A DNA stretch of 7,647 nucleotides, from contig VBLD01000085.1 of assembly GCA_005879205.1 (NCBI GenBank), positions 18,192-25,838 on the forward strand, given 5' to 3'. A model generated the notes under the pieces. The model saw only the letters and a program-made list of their open reading frames with translations. It ran no database searches and was not told where the DNA came from. The position numbers and the translations under genes are program-made. Positions within the stretch are counted from its first letter, which is position 1; every line of letters starts with the position of its first letter. Source of the DNA: Deltaproteobacteria bacterium (GTDB lineage Bacteria > Desulfobacterota > Binatia > DP-6). Shown here one piece after another: positions 1 through 5,502 of the stretch.

Positions 1-454
1 CGCCGCCGGCGCTCCAGGTGACCACGTCGCATCCGCGGTAGCGGGCGTGCGGACCCGCGAGTCCGAAGGGGGCGATCGAGGTCATCACGAGCCGCGGATT
101 CAGCGTCGCGAGGCGGGCGTAGTCGAGACCGCAGGCCGCCATATCCAGCGGATGGACGTTGTGCACGAGGAGGTCGGCGCCGGCGACCAGGCGGTCGAGC
201 GCCTCCCGCCCGGCCGCGCTCGCGAGGTCGAGCGTGATGCCGCGCTTGTTGGCGTTGAGGTAGAGGAAGAGCCCGCTCTTCTCTGCATGCGGCGTGCCGC
301 CGGGAAACGGCCCCCGCCGGCGCGCCGGGTCGCCCGCGGGCGGCTCGATCTTCACCACCTCGGCGCCGAGGTCGGCGAGCAGCTTGGCGGCATACGGAGC
401 GCTCACCAGCTCGCCGATCTCGAGGACGCGGAGACCGTCGAGGGCGCCCCGCAT
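1..454 (-). CDS. CaiB/BaiF (family III) CoA-transferase, N-terminal part, cut by window edge
   Basis: Family III CoA-transferases move CoA between a carboxylic acid and an acyl-CoA in the cytoplasm, usually as intertwined dimers. The frame reads from an ATG at 454 leftwards to base 1 with no stop (151 codons). The N-terminus is typical of the family: residues 7-15 GLRVLEIGE, 27-38 ADLGAEVVKIEP and 68-76 NANKRGITL form the usual Rossmann-like nucleotide-binding half, and 141-151 lead into the next conserved block. The catalytic aspartate, near residue 169 in formyl-CoA transferase, would lie beyond the edge and cannot be checked. The ATG follows the upstream gene's TGA after only CC (TGACCATG), with no clear Shine-Dalgarno, so translational coupling is likely. 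The substrate cannot be told from this part; racemase-type members of the same fold (alpha-methylacyl-CoA racemase) are a less likely alternative. Confidence 0.93.
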   Translation of the reverse strand, partial: MRGALDGLRVLEIGELVSAPYAAKLLADLGAEVVKIEPPAGDPARRRGPFPGGTPHAEKSGLFLYLNANKRGITLDLASAAGREALDRLVAGADLLVHNVHPLDMAACGLDYARLATLNPRLVMTSIAPFGLAGPHARYRGCDVVTWSAGG

Positions 455-456
455 GG

Positions 457-705
457 TCACGCGCCCAGCGCCAGCCGGACCAGCTCCTCGATCGTCTCGG
501 GCTCCTCGACCCGGCCGAGCCGCGTCAGCAGCTCGGTGTGGGAGTGCTCCCCGACCGGCCAGTCGTGGCGCACCTCCCAGCCCGCGGCCGTGCGTGCGAG
601 CAGGTGCACGCGCTGCTGATCGTCGGTGACGCCGATGGCGGCGCGCTCGCTCGGCGTCGTGCAGAAGAGGGCGTAACCGGCGCGCTTGGTCGTGACGAAG
701 TACAC
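457..705 (-). CDS. Small hypothetical protein, 82 residues
   Basis: I do not recognise this protein. It is short and soluble, with no signal peptide, membrane helix or cysteine pair. It starts VYFVTTKRAGYALF (GTG read as Met) and ends in an acidic helix-like tail (residues 67-81, EEPETIEELVRLALG). The GTG start at 705 is supported by an AGGAG 8 bases upstream (714-718). The gene sits 42 bp after the 226-residue gene and 2 bp before the CoA-transferase start, so it is probably co-transcribed and coupled to both. Third codon positions are mostly G or C, and the position in a same-strand run argues that it is real. The reverse strand is also open here in a long frame, but that frame has no protein-like content. 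No function can be assigned. Confidence 0.72.
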   Translation of the reverse strand: MYFVTTKRAGYALFCTTPSERAAIGVTDDQQRVHLLARTAAGWEVRHDWPVGEHSHTELLTRLGRVEEPETIEELVRLALGA

Positions 706-713
706 GGGAGGGG

Positions 714-718
714 CTCCT
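714..718 (-). promoter_or_regulatory. Shine-Dalgarno for the 82-residue gene
   Basis: AGGAG read on the minus strand, 8 bases before the GTG at 705. It decides the start of the small gene and shows that this gene is initiated on its own rather than only by coupling. Confidence 0.65.
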
Positions 719-747
719 ACCAGGCCCCGGCCGCGAGTGGCAATGCG

Positions 748-1428
748 TCAGCGCTGGGGGCAGGCGCCGAGCGTCCCGAAACGGACCGCGCCCGAGTAGG
801 CGATCACCCGCAGGCCCTGCGGGCCGAACTCGCCGAGGGCGGCGTACCCGCCGTCGAGCGTCTCGCTACGCGACCAGTCCCAGACGCCCGCCAGCAGGCG
901 CTCATCGTGCGCACGCTGCCAGCAGAGCGTGTCGAAGGCGATCTCCGCGGCACTGCGGCGACGCGGGCGCTCGGGCCGGGCGGGGCCGAGCGCCGCCAGC
1001 GCGGCCTCCTGCTCGCGATACCCCCGGTTGAGCGTCGCCGGCAACGGCTCGCGCCGGACGAGCCACCAGCCCGTGCGGCACGTCTCCGCGGCCGCGAACG
1101 GCTGCTCGTCGATCGTCCACTCGTCGCGCAGCAGGTAGCCGACGCCCTTGTGGACCTTCGGGTCGAAGCCACCGTCGACACGGCCGGCGAGCTGGAGCAT
1201 GGTGAGCGGACCCTCGGGACCCCGCGCGAGCCTGAGCACCAGCATCTCGCCGTCGGCCCGCGCGCGCTCCAGGTCGGCGGCCGCAAACGGGATGCGCGCC
1301 ACCGCCGCCCGCTCCTCTGCGGAGAGGACCGCGAACGGGTCGAACCCGAGCGCCGCCGCGATCTCGCGCGGGCCGAGCACGGCACCCCCCACGGCGCGCG
1401 ATGCCTCGTCGAGGCCGACGACGTTCAT
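748..1428 (-). CDS. Hypothetical protein, 226 residues, directly downstream of moaA
   Basis: I do not recognise the family. The ATG at 1428 lies 5 bp after the moaA stop codon (TAG at 1436-1434); the frame stays open upstream, but only as a shadow of moaA. The predicted protein is soluble, without signal peptide or membrane helices. It has an Ala/Arg-rich helical N-terminal region (about 1-70) and a central stretch rich in aromatic and charged residues (about 96-140; W104, W121, W122, C117). A basic proline-rich linker follows (about 148-160), then a second tryptophan-rich part (W170, W183, W185). It ends ACPQR with C223. The three cysteines (C117, C169, C223) do not form a recognisable metal motif. 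Tight coupling to moaA suggests co-expression, but a role in molybdenum cofactor synthesis or use is inference only. Confidence 0.85.
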   Translation of the reverse strand: MNVVGLDEASRAVGGAVLGPREIAAALGFDPFAVLSAEERAAVARIPFAAADLERARADGEMLVLRLARGPEGPLTMLQLAGRVDGGFDPKVHKGVGYLLRDEWTIDEQPFAAAETCRTGWWLVRREPLPATLNRGYREQEAALAALGPARPERPRRRSAAEIAFDTLCWQRAHDERLLAGVWDWSRSETLDGGYAALGEFGPQGLRVIAYSGAVRFGTLGACPQR

Positions 1429-1433
1429 CCGCG

Positions 1434-2432
1434 CTAGCCGCCGATCTGGTACATCTCGCGCGCCTCGGTCGAGTGGCCGAGATCGAGCCGGTGTCCGGTC
1501 GGCTTGGAGCCCACCGCCCGGAGCAGGAGGCGGCCGATGGCGTCGAGCTCGGCGCCGGCGCGCAGCGCCCCGCGCACGTCGATCTCGTCGTCCCGCAGGA
1601 GACAGAGGTGGAAGCGGCCCTCGGCGGTGAGCCGCATCCGGTTGCAGGTCGCGCAGTACGGCTCCGAGACGGGGCTGATGAAGCCGACCACGCCGCGCCC
1701 GCCCGGGAGGCGGTAGTTGCGAGACTCGTCTGCCGGATCGGTGGGGGGGAGCGGCAGGAGCGGCCCGAGTGCCGCCTCGATCCACGTGCGGCTTTCCGCG
1801 CTCGGCACCAGCCCGGCCCGCGCGACCGCCGCGACCTCGCCGCGACCGAGCGGCATCGTCTCGACGAAGCGGACGTGCCAGTCGCGCTCGAGGGTCAGGG
1901 CCGCGAGCGGGACCACGTCCTCCTCGTTGAAGCGACGGACGACGACCGCGTTCAGCTTGATCGGACGGAGACCGGCCGCCTCCGCGGCCTCGATCCCGGC
2001 CCAGATCTCCGCAAGGGTCCCCCAGCGCATGACGCGAGCGACGCGCGCGGCGTCCAGGCTGTCGAGGTGGACGTTGATCCGCTTGAGGCCTGCCGCCGCG
2101 AGACGTGGTGCGAGTCCCGGCAGCCGCACCCCGTTCGTGGTCATGGCGAGGTCGTGCACCCCCGCCACCCCCGCCAGCCGCTCGACGATCTCGACCAGGT
2201 CGGCGCGCAGCGTCGGCTCGCCGCCGGTCAACCTGAACTTGCGGAAGCCGACGGCGACCGCAGCGCGCGCGACCGCCTCGATCTCGGCCGCGGTCAGCAG
2301 GTCGGGCGAGGGCGCATAGTGGTTCCCGGCAAGCGGCATGCAGTAGACGCACCGGAGGTTGCAGTGGTCGGTGAGGGAGATGCGCAGGTAGTCGATCTCG
2401 CGCCCGAATCCGTCGCGCGGCACGGGCGGCAT
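1434..2432 (-). CDS. moaA: GTP 3',8-cyclase MoaA (molybdenum cofactor biosynthesis)
   Basis: Radical SAM enzyme of the first step of molybdenum cofactor synthesis. It converts GTP to 3',8-cyclo-7,8-dihydro-GTP, which MoaC turns into cyclic pyranopterin monophosphate. The N-terminal radical-SAM cluster motif is C24-x3-C28-x2-C31, preceded by the family's YLRISLTDHC stretch. TGGEP at 69-73 contributes to SAM binding and MTTNG is at 97-101. The second, GTP-binding 4Fe-4S cluster has C260-x2-C263-x13-C277. The protein ends MYQIGG, keeping the C-terminal double glycine that MoaA needs for activity. Length is 332 residues, against about 330 for characterised MoaA. The ATG at 2432 gives the usual N-terminus; a GTG at 2444 is a minor alternative. 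No moaC, moaD, moaE or mogA lies in the window, so the other genes must be elsewhere. The next gene starts 5 bp after its stop. Confidence 0.97.
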   Translation of the reverse strand: MPPVPRDGFGREIDYLRISLTDHCNLRCVYCMPLAGNHYAPSPDLLTAAEIEAVARAAVAVGFRKFRLTGGEPTLRADLVEIVERLAGVAGVHDLAMTTNGVRLPGLAPRLAAAGLKRINVHLDSLDAARVARVMRWGTLAEIWAGIEAAEAAGLRPIKLNAVVVRRFNEEDVVPLAALTLERDWHVRFVETMPLGRGEVAAVARAGLVPSAESRTWIEAALGPLLPLPPTDPADESRNYRLPGGRGVVGFISPVSEPYCATCNRMRLTAEGRFHLCLLRDDEIDVRGALRAGAELDAIGRLLLRAVGSKPTGHRLDLGHSTEAREMYQIGG

Positions 2433-2532
2433 CTTCGGTCCCACGGCCGCCCAAGTCAACGCAGGTTGCCGCGCACGCGGCTCCCCGCTAAACGGGCACC
2501 CGGCCGCGACGATCGACGTGGCGCGGCTCGCC

Positions 2533-2580
2533 CCCCGGGGCGGCCCGGGCCGCGGTGGTGGCACGAATGAGCCCCGGGGC
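2533..2580. repeat. Cluster of three GC-only palindromes between the polyprenyl synthase gene and moaA
   Basis: Within 48 bp lie CCCCGGGG (2533-2540), the perfect 14-bp palindrome GCGGCCCGGGCCGC (2540-2553) and the perfect 10-bp palindrome GCCCCGGGGC (2571-2580). They occupy the spacer 2433-2604, after the polyprenyl synthase stop and before moaA, both read leftwards. Strong RNA structure would form here on either strand. No T-tract follows on the minus strand, so this is not a standard intrinsic terminator. It may slow or end transcription with Rho, or be a result of high GC. No other gene or clear promoter is visible in the spacer. Confidence 0.5.
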
Positions 2581-2604
2581 CACTGTTCGCGCTTGGGGAG
2601 ACTC

Positions 2605-3612
2605 TCAGGCCGACCGCTCGCCGAGGCTCTGGGTGAGCGCCTCGAGGGCGCGGCGGTAGGGCGAGGCGGGCAGGCGCACGAGCGCTTCCAGCGCCGCGCT
2701 GACGTGAGACTGTGCGCGTGCCGCGACCTCCGCCAGCACCCCGCTCTGCCGGATGCGACCGAGGCCGGCCTCGACGTCGCTGCCGGCGAGACGGTCGCTG
2801 GCGAAAAGCCGCGCGAACTCGGGATCGGCACGGAGCGCCAGCACGATCGGCAGCGAGGGGTTGCCGTCGCGGAGGTCGATGCCGCGCGGCTTCCCGGTGG
2901 TGCCGGGATGGCCGACGACGTCGAGCAGGTCGTCGCTCACCTGGAACGCGAGGCCGATGTGCTCGCCGCCCGCCGCCATGGCCTCGACGAGCTCCGGGCT
3001 CGCCCCGGCGAGGTGCGCCGCGGTGCGTGCGCCGGCGGCGAAGAGCGACGCCGTCTTGCGCCGGATGATCTCCAGGTAGTCGGCGACGGTCACGGACGGA
3101 TTGTGCCGGAAGCGGCCCTGCAGGATCTCGCCCTCGGTGAGGCTCACGCAGGCGTCGGCGGCCCAGCGGATGACGGCCGGCTCGAAGCGGGCGCAGAGGG
3201 CGAAGGCGCGGCTGAAGAGAAAGTCGCCCGCCACCAGCGTGTCGGAGACGCCGAAGGTCCGCAGCGCCGACGGGCGCCCGCGCCGGACGTCGCCGCCGTC
3301 GATGATGTCGTCGTGCAGCAGCGTCGCCGAGTGGATGAGCTCGAGGGCTACCGCCGCCTCGATGGCGTCGTCGTGCCGCCGGGCGCCGTCCCCGGCCGCG
3401 TGAAACGCGAGCAGCACGACGGACGGCCGGACCCGCTTACCCCCCGCGCCGAGGAGGTGCGACGCGATCGTGGCGAGCCGGCTCTCGCGCGACACGAGCT
3501 CCTCGCCGAGCCGCTCCTCGACCCGGGCGAGGTCCTCGGCGATCGGCGGGGGATGAGCGACAACCGCGGCGGTGGGGGCGAGGGACTTCACGGCGCAGGC
3601 GACCGATTCCAC
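2605..3612 (-). CDS. ispB: Long-chain polyprenyl diphosphate synthase (IspB/octaprenyl type)
   Basis: Trans-prenyltransferase that extends an allylic diphosphate with isopentenyl diphosphate to build the side chain of ubiquinone or menaquinone. Numbering is from the GTG at 3612. GGKRVRP lies at 57-63, the first aspartate-rich motif DDIID at 101-105 (inside LLHDDIID), RKTASLF at 185-191, and the second aspartate-rich motif DDLLD at 227-231. The fifth residue before the first motif is Ala96. A small residue there fits long-chain products rather than farnesyl or geranylgeranyl diphosphate synthases, which carry a bulky aromatic. Length is 335 residues (E. coli IspB about 323). The start is uncertain. 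GTG 3612 has no Shine-Dalgarno and overlaps a candidate -10 box, whereas GTG 3591 (codon 8) would shorten the leader to the usual length. Exact chain length cannot be told. Confidence 0.92.
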   Translation of the reverse strand: MESVACAVKSLAPTAAVVAHPPPIAEDLARVEERLGEELVSRESRLATIASHLLGAGGKRVRPSVVLLAFHAAGDGARRHDDAIEAAVALELIHSATLLHDDIIDGGDVRRGRPSALRTFGVSDTLVAGDFLFSRAFALCARFEPAVIRWAADACVSLTEGEILQGRFRHNPSVTVADYLEIIRRKTASLFAAGARTAAHLAGASPELVEAMAAGGEHIGLAFQVSDDLLDVVGHPGTTGKPRGIDLRDGNPSLPIVLALRADPEFARLFASDRLAGSDVEAGLGRIRQSGVLAEVAARAQSHVSAALEALVRLPASPYRRALEALTQSLGERSA

Positions 3613-3635
3613 TGCGAAGCGATGGGCAAAGTCAA
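3606..3635 (-). promoter_or_regulatory. Candidate sigma70-like promoter for the polyprenyl synthase
   Basis: On the minus strand TTGACT (3635-3630) is followed after 18 bases by TGGAAT (3611-3606). The -35 box matches 5 of 6 consensus bases and the -10 box 4 of 6. Transcription would begin near 3600, downstream of the longest GTG start (3612) but upstream of GTG 3591. If right, it favours 3591 as the true start. A 6-bp inverted repeat (3643-3648 with 3659-3664) lies just upstream. Confidence 0.3.
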
Positions 3636-3666
3636 GGCGCCCGACGCCATCCCGAGCCGGCGTCCG

Positions 3667-3815
3667 CTACAGGTCGTTCTTGTCGACGACGTCCACCTCG
3701 ACGGTGGTCGAGTTGTTCGCCGCGTCGGCGGCGTCGTCGACGTCGGGGTCGGTGTCGGTCGCGATGGCGTCGACGTTCACGGTGCACCGGAAGGGAACGC
3801 CTCCGTTGGATGTCC
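3667..3815 (-). pseudogene. Coding-like remnant resembling the C-terminal end of a DUF11-type surface repeat
   Basis: On the minus strand, codons from about 3815 to the TAG at 3669-3667 read like the end of a real protein: FRCTVNVDAIATDTDPD, an Ala/Asp stretch, NNSTTVEVDVV, then DKNDL and stop. From 3780 every third codon position is G or C. The pattern DTDPD...NNSTTVEVDV recalls the last strand of DUF11 repeats of cell-surface proteins, which often end in forms like DPNPANNTATVTVTV. The frame stays open up to 3912 but has no ATG or TTG. The only usual start, a GTG at 3780, has no Shine-Dalgarno at a useful distance and would give just 37 residues. I infer a leftover 3' end of a lost surface-protein gene. 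A very small acidic peptide gene, or chance in biased DNA, remain possible. Confidence 0.4.
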
Positions 3816-3890
3816 GGTCGCGCCCTACCGTGTTTGCTTCTCTCGGACAACCGGGTTCGCGTCGGCGCTTGGGTGACGCGCCCTGAAACG

Positions 3891-3919
3891 TTGCCTTTTC
3901 CAGGGCCCGCCGCTATGTG
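3891..3919 (+). promoter_or_regulatory. mrp: Weak candidate promoter for mrp
   Basis: TTGCCT (3891-3896), a 17-base spacer, then TATGTG (3914-3919). The -10 box lacks the conserved final T, so the match is weak. The predicted start point would fall at about 3926, the A of the chosen ATG, which would give a leaderless transcript and agree with the absence of a Shine-Dalgarno. Confidence 0.22.
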
Positions 3920-3925
3920 CGGGCC
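3904..3925. repeat. Perfect 7-bp inverted repeat abutting the mrp start codon
   Basis: GGCCCGC (3904-3910) and GCGGGCC (3919-3925) are exact reverse complements around the 8-base loop CGCTATGT, and the ATG follows at once at 3926. It could be an operator over the candidate -10 box, which lies in the loop, or an RNA hairpin affecting initiation. The first of these would have to act on DNA if the transcript is leaderless. Confidence 0.6.
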
Positions 3926-4990
3926 ATGGCGCTCACGCCAGAGCGGCTGCGGGACGCGCTCCGTGCCGTGCGCTTTCCCGGCTTCAATCGCGACATCGTG
4001 CGGCTCGGAATGGTCACCGACCTCGCGATCGAGGGCGGCACGGTGCGGGTGCATCTTCGCCCGGGCACGGACAAGCCCGAGGTGCTCCGGCAGCTCGCCG
4101 CCGACGTGGAGCGCGTGCTCGGCGCCGAGCCGGGTGTCGGCAAGGTCGAGATCCGCCTGGCGAGCGAAGGCCGCGGTAAGGATCCGTTCGCAGAGCGCGC
4201 GGCGCTTCCCGGCGTCGGGCACGTGGTGGCGGTGGCGAGCGCCAAGGGAGGCGTCGGCAAGTCGACGGTGGCCGTGAATCTCGCGCTGGCGCTCGCCCGG
4301 CTCGGCCGCGTCGGGCTGCTGGACGCCGACGTCTACGGGCCGAGCCTGCCCATCATGTTCGGCACGGCGGAGCGCCCGCACGCGACGGCGGCAAAGCGCA
4401 TCCAGCCCGTCGAGCGCCATGGAATCCGGCTCATCTCGATGGGGTTCTTCCTCGACGAGCAGTCACCGGTCATCTGGCGCGGCCCGCTCGTCATGGGCAT
4501 CGTGCGGCAGTTCCTGCGCGACGTCGACTGGGGTCCCACCGACTACCTCGTCGTCGACCTGCCGCCGGGGACGGGCGACGCTCAGCTGACTCTCGTGCAG
4601 CAGGTGCCGGTGACTGGGGCGGTGATCGTCACCACGCCCCAGGACGTCGCGCTCCTCGACGTCGGGCGGACGATGGCGATGTTCGCGCAGGTGAGCACGC
4701 CCGTGCTCGGTGTGGTCGAGAACATGAGCGGCTACGTCTGCCCGCAGTGCGGCACCGAGGACCCGGTCTTCGGTCGCGGGGGAGCCGACGCGCTGGCCGA
4801 GCGCTTCGGGGTTCCCCTCATGGCGCGCATCCCTCTGGTGCCGGAGGTCCGGGAAGGGGGCGACCGCGGCCATCCTATCGTGGTCGCCACCCCGGATCAC
4901 CCGGTGAGCATGCAGTTTCGCGGGCTGGCCGAGCGCGTGGCGGCGGAGGTCGCGCGCCTCGGCGTGGTGCCAGCGGGCGCGAGCGCTTGA
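3926..4990 (+). CDS. mrp: Mrp/ApbC family iron-sulfur cluster carrier ATPase
   Basis: Cytoplasmic P-loop ATPase of the Mrp/ApbC/Nbp35 group that binds a bridging 4Fe-4S cluster as a homodimer and hands it to apo-proteins. Numbering from the ATG at 3926 (354 residues): an N-terminal DUF59/MIP18-like domain spans about 1-80. The deviant Walker A motif SAKGGVGKST is at 105-114 with signature lysine K107 and K112. DADVYGPSLP at 133-142 is the switch I region, and VVDLPPGTGD at 209-218 is the Walker B/switch II region. The cluster-binding CxxC is C272-C275 (CPQC). Length and domain order match bacterial Mrp. A GTG at 3917 would add three residues; neither start has a Shine-Dalgarno. The next gene encodes a two-cluster ferredoxin, a plausible client, though that gene has its own promoter. 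Confidence 0.96.
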   Translation: MALTPERLRDALRAVRFPGFNRDIVRLGMVTDLAIEGGTVRVHLRPGTDKPEVLRQLAADVERVLGAEPGVGKVEIRLASEGRGKDPFAERAALPGVGHVVAVASAKGGVGKSTVAVNLALALARLGRVGLLDADVYGPSLPIMFGTAERPHATAAKRIQPVERHGIRLISMGFFLDEQSPVIWRGPLVMGIVRQFLRDVDWGPTDYLVVDLPPGTGDAQLTLVQQVPVTGAVIVTTPQDVALLDVGRTMAMFAQVSTPVLGVVENMSGYVCPQCGTEDPVFGRGGADALAERFGVPLMARIPLVPEVREGGDRGHPIVVATPDHPVSMQFRGLAERVAAEVARLGVVPAGASA

Positions 4991-5004
4991 TCGCCGGTTT
5001 TCGG

Positions 5005-5034
5005 TTGTCATCCGCGCCCGCCCGCCGGTATAGT
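5005..5034 (+). promoter_or_regulatory. Sigma70-like promoter of the ferredoxin gene
   Basis: TTGTCA (5005-5010), 18-base spacer, TATAGT (5029-5034); each box matches 5 of 6 consensus bases. This is the best promoter match I found in the window. It starts 14 bp after the mrp stop, so the ferredoxin can be expressed apart from mrp. The start point would be about 5041. Confidence 0.68.
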
Positions 5035-5040
5035 CCCCGC

Positions 5041-5050
5041 CTGAATTCAG
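5041..5050. promoter_or_regulatory. 10-bp palindrome at the predicted ferredoxin transcription start
   Basis: CTGAATTCAG is a perfect palindrome that begins at the predicted +1 of the ferredoxin promoter and ends at the Shine-Dalgarno. It could be an operator half or a start-site hairpin. One 10-bp palindrome is expected about every kilobase by chance, so only its position makes it notable. Confidence 0.25.
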
Positions 5051-5054
5051 GGGG
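5049..5054 (+). promoter_or_regulatory. Shine-Dalgarno of the ferredoxin gene
   Basis: AGGGGG ends 9 bases before the ATG at 5064 and fixes that start. Confidence 0.6.
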
Positions 5055-5063
5055 CCGATTGCA

Positions 5064-5399
5064 ATGTCCACGATGATCACCGCCGAATGCATCAACTGCG
5101 GAGCCTGCGAGCCCGAATGCCCGAACACGGCGATCTACGAAGGTGGTGTGCCGTGGAACGGCGACGGCGGCAATCATCCGGCCCTGGCCGCGGACGTGTA
5201 CTACATCGTGCCCGAGAAGTGCACCGAGTGCGTCGGCTTCTTCGATCAGGAGCAGTGCGCCGCCGTGTGTCCGGTCGACTGCTGCGTGCCGAACCCGGAC
5301 GATCCCGAGACCGAGGACCAGCTCCTGACCAAGGCCCGTCGCATCCACCCCGAGCACGCGTTTGCGCCCGACTTCCCGTCCCGGTTCCGAAAGAAGTAA
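5064..5399 (+). CDS. fdx: Two-[4Fe-4S] ferredoxin, Allochromatium (Alvin) type
   Basis: Small cytoplasmic electron carrier with two 4Fe-4S clusters. Motif I is C9-x2-C12-x2-C15-x3-C19-P. Motif II is C53-x2-C56-x8-C65-x3-C69-P; the eight residues between its second and third cysteines, and the acidic tail with ETEDQLL (82-88), mark the Allochromatium vinosum type, known for very low redox potentials. In the usual pattern C9, C12, C15 and C69 hold one cluster and C53, C56, C65 and C19 the other. Two things are unusual. A Gly/Asn/Trp-containing insertion (about 28-43) lies between the motifs, which the A. vinosum protein, as I recall it, lacks. There is also a C73-C74 pair where other members have one cysteine. 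Length is 111 residues, against about 80 for A. vinosum. No partner oxidoreductase lies nearby, so its user is unknown. Confidence 0.95.
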   Translation: MSTMITAECINCGACEPECPNTAIYEGGVPWNGDGGNHPALAADVYYIVPEKCTECVGFFDQEQCAAVCPVDCCVPNPDDPETEDQLLTKARRIHPEHAFAPDFPSRFRKK

Positions 5400-5403
5400 G
5401 TTT

Positions 5404-5420
5404 GCGCGCTGCGCCGCGCG
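5404..5420 (+). terminator. Possible hairpin after the ferredoxin gene
   Basis: GCGCG (5404-5408) can pair with CGCGC (5415-5419) just after the ferredoxin stop codon. Only a short TTT follows (5424-5426), and that is also part of the next promoter's -35 box. It is weak as an intrinsic terminator. Confidence 0.25.
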
Positions 5421-5423
5421 GCA

Positions 5424-5452
5424 TTTACAGCCCTCCTGCCGTTGAGTATATG
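5424..5452 (+). promoter_or_regulatory. Candidate promoter of the ino1 operon
   Basis: TTTACA (5424-5429), 17-base spacer, TATATG (5447-5452). The -35 box matches 5 of 6 and the -10 box 4 of 6 consensus bases with ideal spacing, and this is one of the few AT-rich spots in the region. The start point would be near 5459, leaving a leader of about 44 bases before ino1. The leader has no strong Shine-Dalgarno. Confidence 0.52.
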
Positions 5453-5502
5453 GGGCGCGCCTCGAGCGGGCCCGTTCCCGACCACCCGCACGAGCCACAC
5501 GA

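Larger units (their letters stand above)
3613..3925. other. Divergent intergenic region between polyprenyl synthase and mrp
   Basis: This 313-bp spacer separates the leftward polyprenyl synthase from the rightward mrp and holds no intact gene. In order it contains the candidate promoter for the left gene, a 6-bp inverted repeat (3643-3648/3659-3664), the DUF11-like remnant on the minus strand, a less GC-rich stretch (about 3826-3900), and the inverted repeat that abuts the mrp start. Confidence 0.6.

Noticed and set aside
538..1437. Long plus-strand ORF of 299 codons
   Set aside because: It lies opposite the two hypothetical genes and has Arg/Glu/Ala-rich low-information content typical of the antisense of GC-rich coding DNA. 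The minus-strand genes have better starts, coupling and neighbours.
1429..2454. Upstream extension of the 226-residue protein into moaA
   Set aside because: The frame is open, but its translation is an Arg/Gly-rich shadow of moaA. The ATG at 1428 directly after the moaA stop is the credible start.
2430..2459. TTGACT on the minus strand just upstream of moaA as a -35 box
   Set aside because: A -10 box at normal spacing would fall on the moaA start codon, and none is present.
1401..2570. Plus-strand ORF of 389 codons opposite moaA
   Set aside because: moaA on the minus strand has every family motif; this frame is its shadow.
3643..3664. 6-bp inverted repeat GACGCC/GGCGTC as a terminator
   Set aside because: The stem is short, the loop is 10 bases, and no T-tract follows on either strand; such repeats are common at this GC content.
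3667..3780. GTC/GAC-rich stretch as a tandem repeat array
   Set aside because: There is no fixed period; the pattern is explained better by Asp and Val codons of the minus-strand coding-like remnant.
2518..3876. Plus-strand ORF of 452 codons
   Set aside because: It is antisense to the polyprenyl synthase, whose two aspartate-rich motifs are intact on the minus strand.
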